Shown here: positions 1-8,454 of the stretch, piece after piece | Layout: every line of letters starts with the position of its first letter | Position numbering within the stretch: the stretch's first letter is position 1 | Assembly: GCA_047501485.1 (NCBI GenBank) | Contig: JAZDRN010000001.1 | Location: forward strand, 806,001-870,000 | Length of the DNA: 64,000 nucleotides | Direction: 5' to 3' | Source: Ancrocorticia sp047501485 | Lineage (GTDB): Bacteria; Actinomycetota; Actinomycetes; Actinomycetales; Actinomycetaceae | Translations under genes and position numbers: made by a program | Notes under the pieces: generated by a model | What the model saw: the letters and a program-made list of their open reading frames with translations, nothing else | Told to the model about the DNA's origin: nothing | Database searches by the model: none

Positions 1-1512
1 GATGCTCGCGATGCCGCTGGCTCGCCGTTCGCGCGAACGGCGAGCATCACCGCCCACGTCCAAGCGGCTCGTAAACGCTTCGACACCGGCGCCACCAGGA
101 CGCTCGCCTGGCGGCGCAGGCAATTGCGCGGTTTGATACGTATGCTGCGAGAGGCCGGCGACGAATTCGAGCGCGCCCTCCACGCAGATCTACGCAAGAG
201 TGCGAGCGAGGCCCAGCTGACCGAGATCGGCGTCGTCGTCGGCGAAGTCAGAGATCAGCTTCGCAACCTATCCCGCTGGGCCCGTCCGAAGCGCGTGCTT
301 CCCCCGGCGCTGCTTCAGCCCGCCCGGGCAGCCATCGTCAGCGAACCCTTGGGCGTCATCCTCATCATCGCACCCTGGAACTATCCACTTCAGTTGCTCC
401 TGAGCCCGCTTGCCGGCGTTCTGGCGGCGGGTAACACCGCGATCCTGAAACCGAGCGAACTGGCACCGCATACCTCCGCCGCGATGGCCCGTCTGCTCCC
501 GCGCTACGTCGATGCGGAGGCGGTCCGGATTGTCGAGGGAGGGGTGGCAGAGACGACCGAACTGCTCGCACATCGCTTCGACCACATCGTCTACACCGGC
601 AATGGCAATGTCGCGCGGGTGGTGATGCGGGCGGCCGCCGAGCATCTGACTCCGCTCACGTTGGAGCTTGGCGGCAAGTCTCCCGCCTGGGTCGATGTCG
701 GCGAAAGCCACGGGCCCCGCCGAGGCGTTTCAATGATGCGGGGAATGAGGAGGATGCGCGGGGCCGGGGATGCCGAGGCACGCTTGGACGGCGTCGCCTC
801 CCGCCTGGCGTGGGCGAAATTCATGAACGCCGGCCAGACGTGTATCGCTCCCGATTACATCCTCACCACTGCCGACACGGTTGCGCCGCTGGTTGCGGCA
901 CTCAAGCGCTCCATATACGCACAGTTCGGTTCGGATCCCTCCGTCAGCGCAGACTATGGACGGATCGTGAACTCCAAGCACTTCGACCGGCTCGTCTCCT
1001 ACCTTGAGGACGGTGATATCCGCGTGGGAGGCCAATACGATCGCCAAGACCTCTACATCGAGCCCTCCGTCATGGTTCTGCCCACCGCGACGTCCCACGA
1101 CGCGCTGCCTTCGGTGATGCGGGAGGAGATCTTCGGCCCCATTCTTCCGGTTATCCCCGTACAGGATGTGGATGCCGCCATCTCCTTCATCAATGAGGGC
1201 GAGAAGCCCCTTGCCTTCTATGTGTTCACAGCCTCGCGTGCAACCGAACGTCGCTTCATCGCGCGAACGTCTTCCGGGGCTGTGAGCGTTGATATCGCCC
1301 TTGCGCACGTCGCCGCCCGTTCTCTCCCGTTCGGAGGGGTGGGTGCCAGCGGAATGGGGGCCTACCATGGCGTATACTCCTGGCGCGAGTTCAGCCACGC
1401 AAAGCCCGTGCTCCGCAAGCCCCTTCGCCCGGATACATTGCGCACCCTCTACTGGCCCTTGGAGCCGCGACTTCGAGCTCTTGTCAGGAGAGCCAGCCGG
1501 TTTGGCTTTTAG
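1..1512 (+). CDS. Aldehyde dehydrogenase, ALDH3-like (5' end outside window)
   Basis: NAD(P)-dependent oxidation of an aldehyde to the acid, cytosolic. The frame is open from base 1 and has no ATG, GTG or TTG before the TTG at 124. Codons upstream of 124 still read like the family N-terminus (a TGATRTLAWRRRQL stretch), so the true start probably lies left of the window. Visible are the APWNYPLQL region, the ELGGKSP glutamate motif and the catalytic cysteine in NAGQTCIAP (codon 281 from base 1), followed by an EEIFGP motif. Odd: about 25 extra residues rich in Met, Arg and Gly lie between the Glu and Cys motifs (codons about 238-265). Length and motifs fit class 3 ALDH; the substrate cannot be told. 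Confidence 0.88.
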   Translation, partial: DARDAAGSPFARTASITAHVQAARKRFDTGATRTLAWRRRQLRGLIRMLREAGDEFERALHADLRKSASEAQLTEIGVVVGEVRDQLRNLSRWARPKRVLPPALLQPARAAIVSEPLGVILIIAPWNYPLQLLLSPLAGVLAAGNTAILKPSELAPHTSAAMARLLPRYVDAEAVRIVEGGVAETTELLAHRFDHIVYTGNGNVARVVMRAAAEHLTPLTLELGGKSPAWVDVGESHGPRRGVSMMRGMRRMRGAGDAEARLDGVASRLAWAKFMNAGQTCIAPDYILTTADTVAPLVAALKRSIYAQFGSDPSVSADYGRIVNSKHFDRLVSYLEDGDIRVGGQYDRQDLYIEPSVMVLPTATSHDALPSVMREEIFGPILPVIPVQDVDAAISFINEGEKPLAFYVFTASRATERRFIARTSSGAVSVDIALAHVAARSLPFGGVGASGMGAYHGVYSWREFSHAKPVLRKPLRPDTLRTLYWPLEPRLRALVRRASRFGF

Positions 1513-1813
1513 AATTGCAAACGGTGCTCGGGTAGCGCCGCATCACGGAATTATTCGTCGTTAGCGAACGAGTCCGGAGTTTAAATACGGCAAAAACAAG
1601 GCGGGTGCTCACGGCCCATACCGGCGGCGTCGTCGTCAAAGCCGCGGTTGAAGTCTTAATTAACACTGTCAAATAAACTGGAGCGCCTCCAAAAAAGCCC
1701 TCGAGATGTGTTGACAAAATTGTTAGCGTGGAAGGGACTTAGCCCAATGCTGGCAAGGGTTTTGCCGGCGTAGAGATGTATCGAGTCGTATCCACGACCC
1801 ACAAGGAGATGGC
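1513..1813. other. Intergenic region before catalase
   Basis: About 300 bp without a gene, clearly more A+T-rich than its surroundings. A TTGACA hexamer lies at 1711-1716 but no good -10 follows at 17 bp, so a catalase promoter here is only a suggestion. The catalase ribosome binding site AAGGAGAT is at 1803-1810. No OxyR, PerR or Fur-like dyad was recognised. Confidence 0.4.
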
Positions 1814-3295
1814 ATGACATCGTTTGATCCAACAATCCCTTCCACCACCGAGAACGGCGCGCCGCGCGAATCCGATGCCCACTCTCTCAGCGTTGGCCCG
1901 GACGGTCCCCTGATGCTCCACGACGTGGCCCTTGTGCAGAAGCTGGCCCGGTTCGATCGCGAGCGAGTTCCCGAGCGTAGCCCACACGCCAAGGGTTCCG
2001 GCGCTTTCGGCACCTTCGAGGTGACCGACGACGTCTCCGCCTACACGAAGGCGAAGTTCCTGCAGCCGGGAGCGAAGGTACGCACTCTGACCCGGTTCTC
2101 AACCGTCGCCGGCGAGCTTGGTTCGCCCGACACCTGGCGCGATGTGCGTGGGTTCTCCACCCGTTTCTACACGGAGGACGGCAATTTCGACATGGTCGGC
2201 AACAACACGCCGGTCTTCTTCGTTCGCGATCCCATGAAGTTCCCCGACTTCATCCACTCGCAGAAGCGCATGCCCGATTCCGGCCTGCGCTCGCAGAATA
2301 TGCAGTGGGATTTCTGGTCTCTCTCACCCGAGACCGCTCACCAGGTCTCGTATCTCATGGGCGATCGCGGCCTGCCGCGGACATGGCGCAATATGAACGG
2401 CTACTCCTCCCACACCTATATGTGGATCAATGCCTCCGGCGAGCGCTTCTGGGTCCGGTACCACTTCCACACGGATCAGGGTGTCAAGAACATGACGAAC
2501 GAGGAAGCCGCCGATATGGCGGGCGCGGACGCAGATTTTCACCGCCGCGATCTCTACGACGCCATCGCCGAGGGCAACTTCCCGAGCTGGACGCTCAGCG
2601 TGCAGATCATGCCGTACGAGGAGGCCAAGGGTTATCGCTTCAACCCCTTCGATCTCACGAAGACCTGGAGCCATAAGGATTACCCGCTCGTGCGGGTGGG
2701 CCGGCTGACTCTCAACGAGAATCCCACGAACCACTTCAACCAGATCGAGCAGGCCGCCTTCAGCCCCTCGAACATGGTGCCGGGAACCGGGGTTTCCCCG
2801 GACAAGATGCTGCTTGCTCGGGTGTTCTCCTACCCGGATGCCCAGCGCAACCGCATTGGCACCAACTACAACCAGCTGCCCGTCAACGCTCCGATCAACA
2901 CCACGAACTCCTATGACAAGGAGGGTGCCATGGAGTACCACCACTCTGGCAATGCTCCGGTATATGCGCCGAACTCCTATGGCCGCGGCTACCAGGATGA
3001 GGAGGTCACGGTGGACAACGGGTGGGAGTCCGACGGTCAACTGGTCCGCGCGGCCTACACCCTCCATGCCGAGGACGACGACTGGGGTCAAGCGCACACG
3101 CTGGTACGCGAGGTGTATGACGACGCCGAGCGTGCTCGCCTTGTCGAGACCGTCACCGCCGCACTGCGCGATGGCGTGGAGGAGCCCGTTCTCTCCAACG
3201 TCTTCCGGTACTGGAAGAACATTGATGCCGAGGTGGGGCAGGCCATTGAGGACGCCTACCACAAGGAACAGCAGACGGACCCTGTCGCCGGCTGA
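1814..3295 (+). CDS. katA: Catalase, haem-dependent, small-subunit clade
   Basis: Dismutates hydrogen peroxide to water and oxygen in the cytoplasm. The 493-residue length fits small-subunit catalases. The proximal active-site signature FDRERVPERSPHAKG places the catalytic His at residue 58, and the haem-ligand signature RVFSYPDAQ places the haem Tyr at residue 340. The core is followed by a short C-terminal tail without the flavodoxin-like domain of large catalases. Start ATG has a strong AAGGAGAT site 3 bp upstream. It is a stand-alone gene ended by a perfect hairpin at 3324-3351. katA is used as a generic symbol. Confidence 0.96.
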   Translation: MTSFDPTIPSTTENGAPRESDAHSLSVGPDGPLMLHDVALVQKLARFDRERVPERSPHAKGSGAFGTFEVTDDVSAYTKAKFLQPGAKVRTLTRFSTVAGELGSPDTWRDVRGFSTRFYTEDGNFDMVGNNTPVFFVRDPMKFPDFIHSQKRMPDSGLRSQNMQWDFWSLSPETAHQVSYLMGDRGLPRTWRNMNGYSSHTYMWINASGERFWVRYHFHTDQGVKNMTNEEAADMAGADADFHRRDLYDAIAEGNFPSWTLSVQIMPYEEAKGYRFNPFDLTKTWSHKDYPLVRVGRLTLNENPTNHFNQIEQAAFSPSNMVPGTGVSPDKMLLARVFSYPDAQRNRIGTNYNQLPVNAPINTTNSYDKEGAMEYHHSGNAPVYAPNSYGRGYQDEEVTVDNGWESDGQLVRAAYTLHAEDDDWGQAHTLVREVYDDAERARLVETVTAALRDGVEEPVLSNVFRYWKNIDAEVGQAIEDAYHKEQQTDPVAG

Positions 3296-3323
3296 TTTCC
3301 AGCGAATGATCTCCGCCGACTGA

Positions 3324-3351
3324 GCCCGGGCCGCATACCTGCGGCCCGGGC
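3324..3351 (+). terminator. Intrinsic-type terminator hairpin after catalase
   Basis: Perfect 11-bp stem GCCCGGGCCGC / GCGGCCCGGGC with a 6-nt loop, 28 bp after the catalase stop codon. There is no T tract, as is common in high-G+C actinomycetes. Confidence 0.7.
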
Positions 3352-3392
3352 GCGTTCGCGTCGTCAGGGAGTCGCCAGGGAACTATCTCCAA

Positions 3393-3433
3393 TACCGGCC
3401 CGCACGAGAAGGCGATTCTTGTACGGGCCGGTA
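3393..3433. repeat. Long hairpin in catalase-OYE intergenic region
   Basis: The arms TACCGGCCCG (3393-3402) and CGGGCCGGTA (3424-3433) are a perfect 10-bp inverted repeat. The loop itself pairs further (ACGAGAA with TTCTTGT, one G-U). The surrounding 3296-3718 stretch (423 bp) contains no convincing gene; further CCGGCCGGT-like pieces follow near 3460. Function unknown. Confidence 0.5.
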
Positions 3434-3718
3434 GCGCACTTCCCACGGGCCGAAATGATTCTCCGGCCGGTGGGGAGTGGCAACCCGAATGAATAGCTGG
3501 TTGAAAGAAACAGTTTTCCGGCCACCGATTCTCAGGCTCAACTCTCTGGCCCAACGGAATGGTCGCGGAGCGCACTGAACTTGTGGGCGCCGCGCACTAA
3601 GGTGAGATTCTGAGTGAGTGCGGGAACGGCAACTCCGTATCCGGCGGTTTCGCCCCTGGTGCCACCTCAGGCCCCGTATGCCACTCACCGTATGTCTACA
3701 CGTACCACAGGAAGCAAC

Positions 3719-4804
3719 ATGATCCCTGCTATCTTCGAACCCATAGCCATTCGCGATCTACAGATCCGCAATCGGATCTGGATTCCGCCAATGTGCCAGT
3801 ACTCCGTGGAGAACCAGGACGGCGTCCCCACGAGCTGGCACCTCATGCACTACGGTTCTTTCGCGCGCGGTGGCGCGGGACTGGTGACCGTCGAGGCGAC
3901 GGGTGTGGTGCCCGAGGGGCGGATCTCCCCGCAGTGCCTCGGCCTGTGGAATGACGAGCAGCGCGATGCGTTTGCCCCCATCACTGAGCTCATTCATTCC
4001 CAGGGCGGCAAGGCCTCGATCCAGCTGGCGCACGCCGGCCGTAAGGCCTCGACGTGGCTCGAATGGCCTGGTTCGCCCAATGGCAATGTGCCTGCGGACC
4101 AAGGCGGCTGGCAGCCGGTTGGTCCCTCGGCGATTTCTTTCCCCGGATTGATGGAACCCACCCCGTTGAGTCGAGAGGATATCGACGGTGTCGTGGCGGC
4201 ATTCGCCGCGGCCGCGCGCCGGGCGCTCGAGGCCGGTTTCGACGCCGTCGAGGTTCATGGTGCACACGGCTACCTCGTCCATGAGTTTCTCTCGCCTGCC
4301 AGCAATCACCGTGATGATGAGTACGGCGGCACACTGGAGAATCGTGCGCGCCTGTTGTTGCGAATCGTCGATGCTGTGCGCGAGGAAGTAGGGGAGAAGG
4401 TGCCGGTGATCGTGCGTCTCTCGGGTACCGAGTGGTCCGAAGAGGGGTACGCCTCGGAGGACATCGTGCAGGTCTCGCGTTGGCTGGGGGAGCGCGGCGT
4501 GGACATGATCTCGGTGTCTACCGGCGGCAATCTCTCCGGGGTCAAGATTCCCGTTGGGCCGGGATACCAGGTGCCGGTTGCGCAGAGGATACGGGCGGAG
4601 GCGGGGATACCGGTAGCAGCCGTTGGCCTGATCACAGAACCTGCCCAGGCCGAGCAGATCGTGGCACTCGGTCAAGCCGATGCTGTCCTGTTGGGGCGTG
4701 AATCATTGCGCGACCCCAATTTCCCAGTGCGAGCAGCGCGGGCGCTGGGCTTCGATGCTCCCTACATCCCTCCGCAGTACGCGCGCGCCTATCCGAGACT
4801 CTGA
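3719..4804 (+). CDS. NADH:flavin oxidoreductase, YqjM-type old yellow enzyme
   Basis: FMN-dependent ene-reductase reducing activated C=C bonds with NAD(P)H. The 361-residue TIM barrel begins MIPAIFEPIAI. The start at 3719 is preferred because AGGAAG lies at 3709-3714 and the family N-terminus begins there; an in-frame ATG at 3692 and a longer frame to 3614 also exist. The PPMCQYS motif carries the redox-tuning Cys typical of YqjM. The HGAHGYLVHEFLSP motif supplies the substrate-binding histidines, and SNHRDDEYGG follows. It stands alone; stress or xenobiotic reduction is the usual assignment. Confidence 0.93.
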   Translation: MIPAIFEPIAIRDLQIRNRIWIPPMCQYSVENQDGVPTSWHLMHYGSFARGGAGLVTVEATGVVPEGRISPQCLGLWNDEQRDAFAPITELIHSQGGKASIQLAHAGRKASTWLEWPGSPNGNVPADQGGWQPVGPSAISFPGLMEPTPLSREDIDGVVAAFAAAARRALEAGFDAVEVHGAHGYLVHEFLSPASNHRDDEYGGTLENRARLLLRIVDAVREEVGEKVPVIVRLSGTEWSEEGYASEDIVQVSRWLGERGVDMISVSTGGNLSGVKIPVGPGYQVPVAQRIRAEAGIPVAAVGLITEPAQAEQIVALGQADAVLLGRESLRDPNFPVRAARALGFDAPYIPPQYARAYPRL

Positions 4805-5077
4805 TCGCTCGCTGCCGACTTCGATTATCCGGCCACTCTCAAGGTTATCCGGCCACTCATCCACGCAACTACTCGGTCCCACCCATCACGCACACGCATC
4901 TACTCGGCATCCCACCCATAACGTTGGCGATTCGGCACCTGTACGGCATTGTTGCCACGGGTGTGCGGAATAGCCGACGTTATGTCATCGCCGCCCGGGT
5001 GAGAGAGCTGATGCGGGTGAAGGTGAGGCGGGCGCGCTCTGTGAGGGAAATCCATTTATCAGAACTCCGCCATTAGG
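4805..5077. other. Intergenic region with short direct and inverted repeats
   Basis: No gene seen. A 14-bp direct repeat TTATCCGGCCACTC occurs at 4825-4838 and 4845-4858. An imperfect 16-bp inverted repeat (14 of 16 pairs) has arms at 4918-4933 and 4968-4983, both ending in an ACGTTAT-type half-site. The latter could be a hairpin or a regulator site; nothing decides between them. Confidence 0.4.
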
Positions 5078-5096
5078 TAAGGTTAGGCTGACCTAA
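5078..5096. promoter_or_regulatory. DtxR/IdeR-type iron box
   Basis: The sequence TAAGGTTAGGCTGACCTAA matches the 19-bp DtxR/IdeR consensus TTAGGTTAGGCTAACCTAA at 17 of 19 positions. It ends 19 bp before the GTG of the siderophore-interacting protein gene, the position expected for iron-dependent repression. Confidence 0.85.
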
Positions 5097-5115
5097 TTGA
5101 GAGCGGGGAGAGCTT

Positions 5116-5919
5116 GTGAGTTTTAAAGATGCGCGGAAGGGTCGCGGGCTCTACCGCGCCGAAGTGGTGCGCAGTCTTCAGGTGACGCCTCATATGCGGC
5201 GCGTGACCGTGGCCGGCGAGGATCTACGAAGGCTGCCCAACCACGGTTACGATCATTGGTTCCGGCTCTTCCTCCCTCAACCGGGCCAGGACGTCGACTT
5301 CTCGCGCGTGCCCGACCGCCTCGGCATGGCCAGCTATCTGAAGTTCCTCACTTCACCCTCCGGTACTCGTCCGATCTTCCGCAGCTACACGGTGCGCGAG
5401 TTCCGCCCGGACGCTGGAGAACTCGACATCGATTTCGTTGTGCACGGTGAACTCGGGGTCGCCGGCCCTTGGGCGATGCGTGCTCAAGCGGGCGATGAGA
5501 TTGCCTTGATCGACCAGGGGTGTGGTTTCGACCTGTTGGACGACGCGGACTACCACGTTCTTGCTGGAGACGAGTCCGCTTTGCCGGCCATCCTGGGTAT
5601 CCTGCGCGATCTCCCACGCGACGCCGAAGGGACGGCGATCATCGAGGTACCGGACCTGGACGATATGCAGCCGTCCTCGGCCCCTGAGAATTTCGAGATC
5701 CTCTGGCTGGCACGCGAAGGCTCGCGGGAACCGGCCGGCAGAGCGGCCCTCGACTCGTTGCGCGCCTTTGTTCCGGAGCATCCCGAGACCCTCTCGGCCT
5801 ACGTGGTGGGAGAACGCACCTTGGCAACGGAGGGACGCAGGCACCTCGTGGGTCTTGGGGTACCGAAGAACCGCATCAGTTTCGTCGGATACTGGCGGGA
5901 GGGGAAGGCTCAGCCCTAA
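5116..5919 (+). CDS. Siderophore-interacting protein (FAD-binding ferric-siderophore reductase)
   Basis: Cytosolic flavoprotein of the ViuB/SIP family that releases iron from imported ferric siderophores by reduction. At 267 residues it has the family FAD-binding domain (MRRVTVAGEDL, then FRSYTVREFRPDAGELDIDFV, which holds the RxYTxR FAD motif) followed by the C-terminal SIP domain (LAGDESALPAI, ending FVGYWREGKA). The GTG start at 5116 has a GGGGAGAG site upstream. The iron box just before it indicates derepression under iron starvation. No siderophore transporter genes are adjacent. DUF4190 gene 5929 follows after 9 bp and may be co-transcribed. Confidence 0.95.
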   Translation: MSFKDARKGRGLYRAEVVRSLQVTPHMRRVTVAGEDLRRLPNHGYDHWFRLFLPQPGQDVDFSRVPDRLGMASYLKFLTSPSGTRPIFRSYTVREFRPDAGELDIDFVVHGELGVAGPWAMRAQAGDEIALIDQGCGFDLLDDADYHVLAGDESALPAILGILRDLPRDAEGTAIIEVPDLDDMQPSSAPENFEILWLAREGSREPAGRAALDSLRAFVPEHPETLSAYVVGERTLATEGRRHLVGLGVPKNRISFVGYWREGKAQP

Positions 5920-5928
5920 GCTGACCAC

Positions 5929-6537
5929 ATGGGAGCCTTTTCACCATCTCCATTCGACGGAGACGACGATTCCCAGGGAGCGCCCTGGCAGAGACATGCG
6001 AGCTCGCTGGGTACTCATGGCACCGCACGAGGTTACGGTGATCAAAAGGAACGGAATCGCGACGCTCCTTTCGCTTCGAGCTATGGTTCGCAGGTTGCGC
6101 CACAGGCACCTAGCTCGGGCCCCGTTCCATACGCGCCGAACCGACCTGGGCACGATGAGCGAGGCATTGCCTATGCGCGGCCCGATGCCGGTCCAGGCGA
6201 ACATGAGGCTGTCTCCCAGGAGGGAATAGAGCGCCCGGGTAGCGGCCCCTCCGCCTACTTCGCGGAAATCCAGCGGCATCCTGCCGGTAGCGCCAACGGC
6301 ACGAACGTGCTGGCGATTGCCTCGATGCTCTCTGCCATCTTCGGTTTCGGACCCGTCGCGGTGATATTCGGACACGTGGCGCTCTCGCAGATCAAGAGAA
6401 CTGGAGAGGGCGGCCGCACCTTTGTCACTATCGGCCTGACGCTGGGGTATCTCGGGATCTTCGCGTGGATAGCGCTCGTCATGCTCTTCATCTCCAACGA
6501 TATCGATCTGTCGCCGTTCTTTTCCTCGGCCGCGTAG
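5929..6537 (+). CDS. DUF4190-type membrane protein
   Basis: 202 residues. The N-terminal 115 residues are polar, rich in Ser, Pro, Gly and Asp, and probably disordered. They are followed by two hydrophobic helices (NVLAIASMLSAIFGFGPVAV and a TIGLTLGYLGIFAWIALVML stretch) around the conserved HVALSQIKRTGEGG loop typical of DUF4190 proteins. Its C-terminal half is a clear paralogue of the 128-residue protein at 7295. No function is established for the family. It follows the SIP gene by 9 bp and may be read from the same iron-controlled transcript. Confidence 0.75.
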   Translation: MGAFSPSPFDGDDDSQGAPWQRHASSLGTHGTARGYGDQKERNRDAPFASSYGSQVAPQAPSSGPVPYAPNRPGHDERGIAYARPDAGPGEHEAVSQEGIERPGSGPSAYFAEIQRHPAGSANGTNVLAIASMLSAIFGFGPVAVIFGHVALSQIKRTGEGGRTFVTIGLTLGYLGIFAWIALVMLFISNDIDLSPFFSSAA

Positions 6538-6674
6538 TTTCCCTTGCAAGTCCGCGCCTTGGCATCCATCAGGTGAACCTGCGTCTCGCTCCGGTCATCC
6601 ATGTCGCAAGATTGAGACAACTTTGCGAACAACCCGCAACCTGAGGGCTCGGGCTCGACCATAGGATGGCTGGC

Positions 6675-7289
6675 ATGAAGACGAATACGAAGGCAAAGAT
6701 CCTTGCAATTGTCGGCTTGACGGCGACCCTCGGCCTCGGCGCTTGCGCCGCGGGCATCGATTCCGAAGGCGAGCGTGGCGACCCCACTACGGTGGCTTCG
6801 TCACCGGCGAGTGAAGTGACAAGCTCTGTTCCAGCGAACACTCCCTCGCCCACCGAAACGATTCCCGATGCCCCGGATGTCGATGCCGTCACGGGCAGCG
6901 AGACAGGTACGGACAGCGAGACGGACATTGGCTCGGACACCACGGATGATGCGCTCGAGTCAGGGGCGACGATGCGCGAGGAGTTGGCTGAAGGGGTCGT
7001 GACGGAGCTGACGTGCCCGACGGGCGTCGTCGATATCAACGCCACCGCCTCGGTCGTCGAGGTGGTAGAGGACTGCGGAGAGGTCAACGTCACCGGTGAC
7101 GTCTCAACGATTCTCACCCAGAAGGTCGGGACGCTCAACCTCGATGCGACCAGCACTGTTGTGGTCATGACCAGTGCGGATTACGTCAACCTCTCGGCGA
7201 ACGGCTCCATCAACACGGTGACATGGGAGAGCGGCAACCCGGTGGTCAACGATCAGTCGACCGGCTCGGTCGTGGTATCGGAAAACTGA
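6675..7289 (+). CDS. Lipoprotein with DUF3060-like repeats
   Basis: Exported lipoprotein. The signal peptide starts MKTNTKAK and ends at the lipobox LGAC. A Ser/Thr/Asp/Glu-rich linker follows. The C-terminal half has regular short beta-type repeats (DINATASVVEV, NVTGDVSTIL, LNLDATSTVVV, NLSANGSINTV) that resemble DUF3060. The start at 6675 is preferred for AGGA at 6663-6666; ATG 6666 is an alternative. The next gene starts 5 bp after the stop, and the run continues into a response regulator and kinase. This suggests an envelope component of, or a signal to, that two-component system (inference). Confidence 0.72.
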   Translation: MKTNTKAKILAIVGLTATLGLGACAAGIDSEGERGDPTTVASSPASEVTSSVPANTPSPTETIPDAPDVDAVTGSETGTDSETDIGSDTTDDALESGATMREELAEGVVTELTCPTGVVDINATASVVEVVEDCGEVNVTGDVSTILTQKVGTLNLDATSTVVVMTSADYVNLSANGSINTVTWESGNPVVNDQSTGSVVVSEN

Positions 7290-7294
7290 GTGCC

Positions 7295-7681
7295 ATGAGT
7301 GCGCTTCCTCCATCGAGCTTCGATCGCGACATCGATTCACAGGGTGCCGCCTGGCAGATTCGCGGTCAGTCGGCTCCCTCCTATAGCACCGCCGCTTCGC
7401 GCGGTGATCGTGCTCCCTACGGCGCCGGAACGCCAGTGAACTGGCCGCAGAATCCCGGAACGAACAGCCTCGCTGTGATCTCGCTGGTCACTGGGATCCT
7501 GTGCTTCGCGATCATCCCCGTGGTTCTGGGGCACGCCGCTCTGATGCAGATCAAGAGGTCGGGCGAGGGTGGTTCCTCCCTCGCTATCATCGGCCTTGTA
7601 CTGGGGTACCTCCAGATAATCGCCTATGTGGTGTTATTCGGGGTGCTTGGTGTGAGTGTCTTCTGGGCGGTGAATTCTTGA
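7295..7681 (+). CDS. Short DUF4190-type membrane protein
   Basis: 128 residues starting MSALPPSSFDRDIDSQGAAW. This N-terminus is closely similar to that of the 5929 protein, which begins MGAFSPSPFDGDDDSQGAPW. Two transmembrane helices flank the conserved HAALMQIKRSGEGG loop. It starts 5 bp after the lipoprotein gene, and its TGA shares one base with the ATG of the response regulator, so translation is probably coupled. A membrane accessory to the two-component system is inferred from order alone. Confidence 0.75.
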   Translation: MSALPPSSFDRDIDSQGAAWQIRGQSAPSYSTAASRGDRAPYGAGTPVNWPQNPGTNSLAVISLVTGILCFAIIPVVLGHAALMQIKRSGEGGSSLAIIGLVLGYLQIIAYVVLFGVLGVSVFWAVNS

Positions 7682-8454
7682 TGATGCAGAGTGGCGGTGC
7701 TTCGGGTCCGGGTGGGCTCGAGGGTGATACTCCCGGTGGGAGAGCCTCGGCCCCGATAGTCCTTTTGGTCGACGACGAAGAGCCCATCACCGCCACTCTC
7801 GCGCCCTATCTGGAGCGCAGTGGATTCGCTGTCCTGGTCGCGGGCGATGGCGAGGAGGCGCTGGAACGCGTGGAGACCAACGCCGTGGACATCATCGTCA
7901 GCGATGTGCTGATGCCGCGGCGAGACGGCCGGTCATTGGTGCGAGAGCTGCGCACTCGCCAGGACTGGACTCCCGTCATTCTGCTCACGAAGGTGGACGA
8001 GTCATTCGAGCGTTCCGCGGCTCTGGACGAAGGGGCCGATGATTACATCGGTAAACCGTTCGATCCACCTGAGCTGGTGTCTCGCATTCGGGCTGTCCTG
8101 CGCCGCACGACGCCCGGTCAGAGAACGCTTGCCGTTGCGGGGCGAATGGTGAGCGGGCCGCTCGAATTCGATCGCAACGCGAGACGGGTGCGGTTGCTCG
8201 GCAAAGACGTATCGTTGACCCCACGCGCCCTCATGCTGCTTGAATATCTCATGGCTCATTCGGACGAATTGCACACCCGGGAGCGGTTGCTCTCCACTTT
8301 ATGGGGCTACGAGTTTGCTGTGACCACCCGGGCGATCGACCACCGAGTCGCCGAGCTGCGACGCGTACTCGGCGACGATGCTCAGAATCCTAGATACATA
8401 GAAACCGTCCAGAACGCCGGCTACCGGTTCATCGGCGAGGTGAGAGGCGCATGA
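7681..8454 (+). CDS. OmpR/PhoB-family response regulator
   Basis: 257 residues; an in-frame ATG at 7684 is equally possible. A disordered Gly/Ser N-terminus precedes the receiver domain. The acidic pocket is VDDEE (31-34), the phosphoacceptor is Asp75 in IIVSDVLMPR, and the conserved Lys is 104 in LLTKVDE. A winged-helix effector domain fills about residues 155-255 (LTPRALMLLEYL, then RAIDHRVAELRRVLG). Its 3' end overlaps the kinase gene by ATGA at 8451-8454. Target genes are unknown; the operon's own lipoprotein and DUF4190 genes are obvious candidates. Confidence 0.93.
   Translation: MMQSGGASGPGGLEGDTPGGRASAPIVLLVDDEEPITATLAPYLERSGFAVLVAGDGEEALERVETNAVDIIVSDVLMPRRDGRSLVRELRTRQDWTPVILLTKVDESFERSAALDEGADDYIGKPFDPPELVSRIRAVLRRTTPGQRTLAVAGRMVSGPLEFDRNARRVRLLGKDVSLTPRALMLLEYLMAHSDELHTRERLLSTLWGYEFAVTTRAIDHRVAELRRVLGDDAQNPRYIETVQNAGYRFIGEVRGA

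Noticed and set aside
1711..1739. Sigma-70-like promoter for catalase
   Set aside because: TTGACA is good but no acceptable -10 follows at normal spacing; noted only as a possibility in the intergenic entry.
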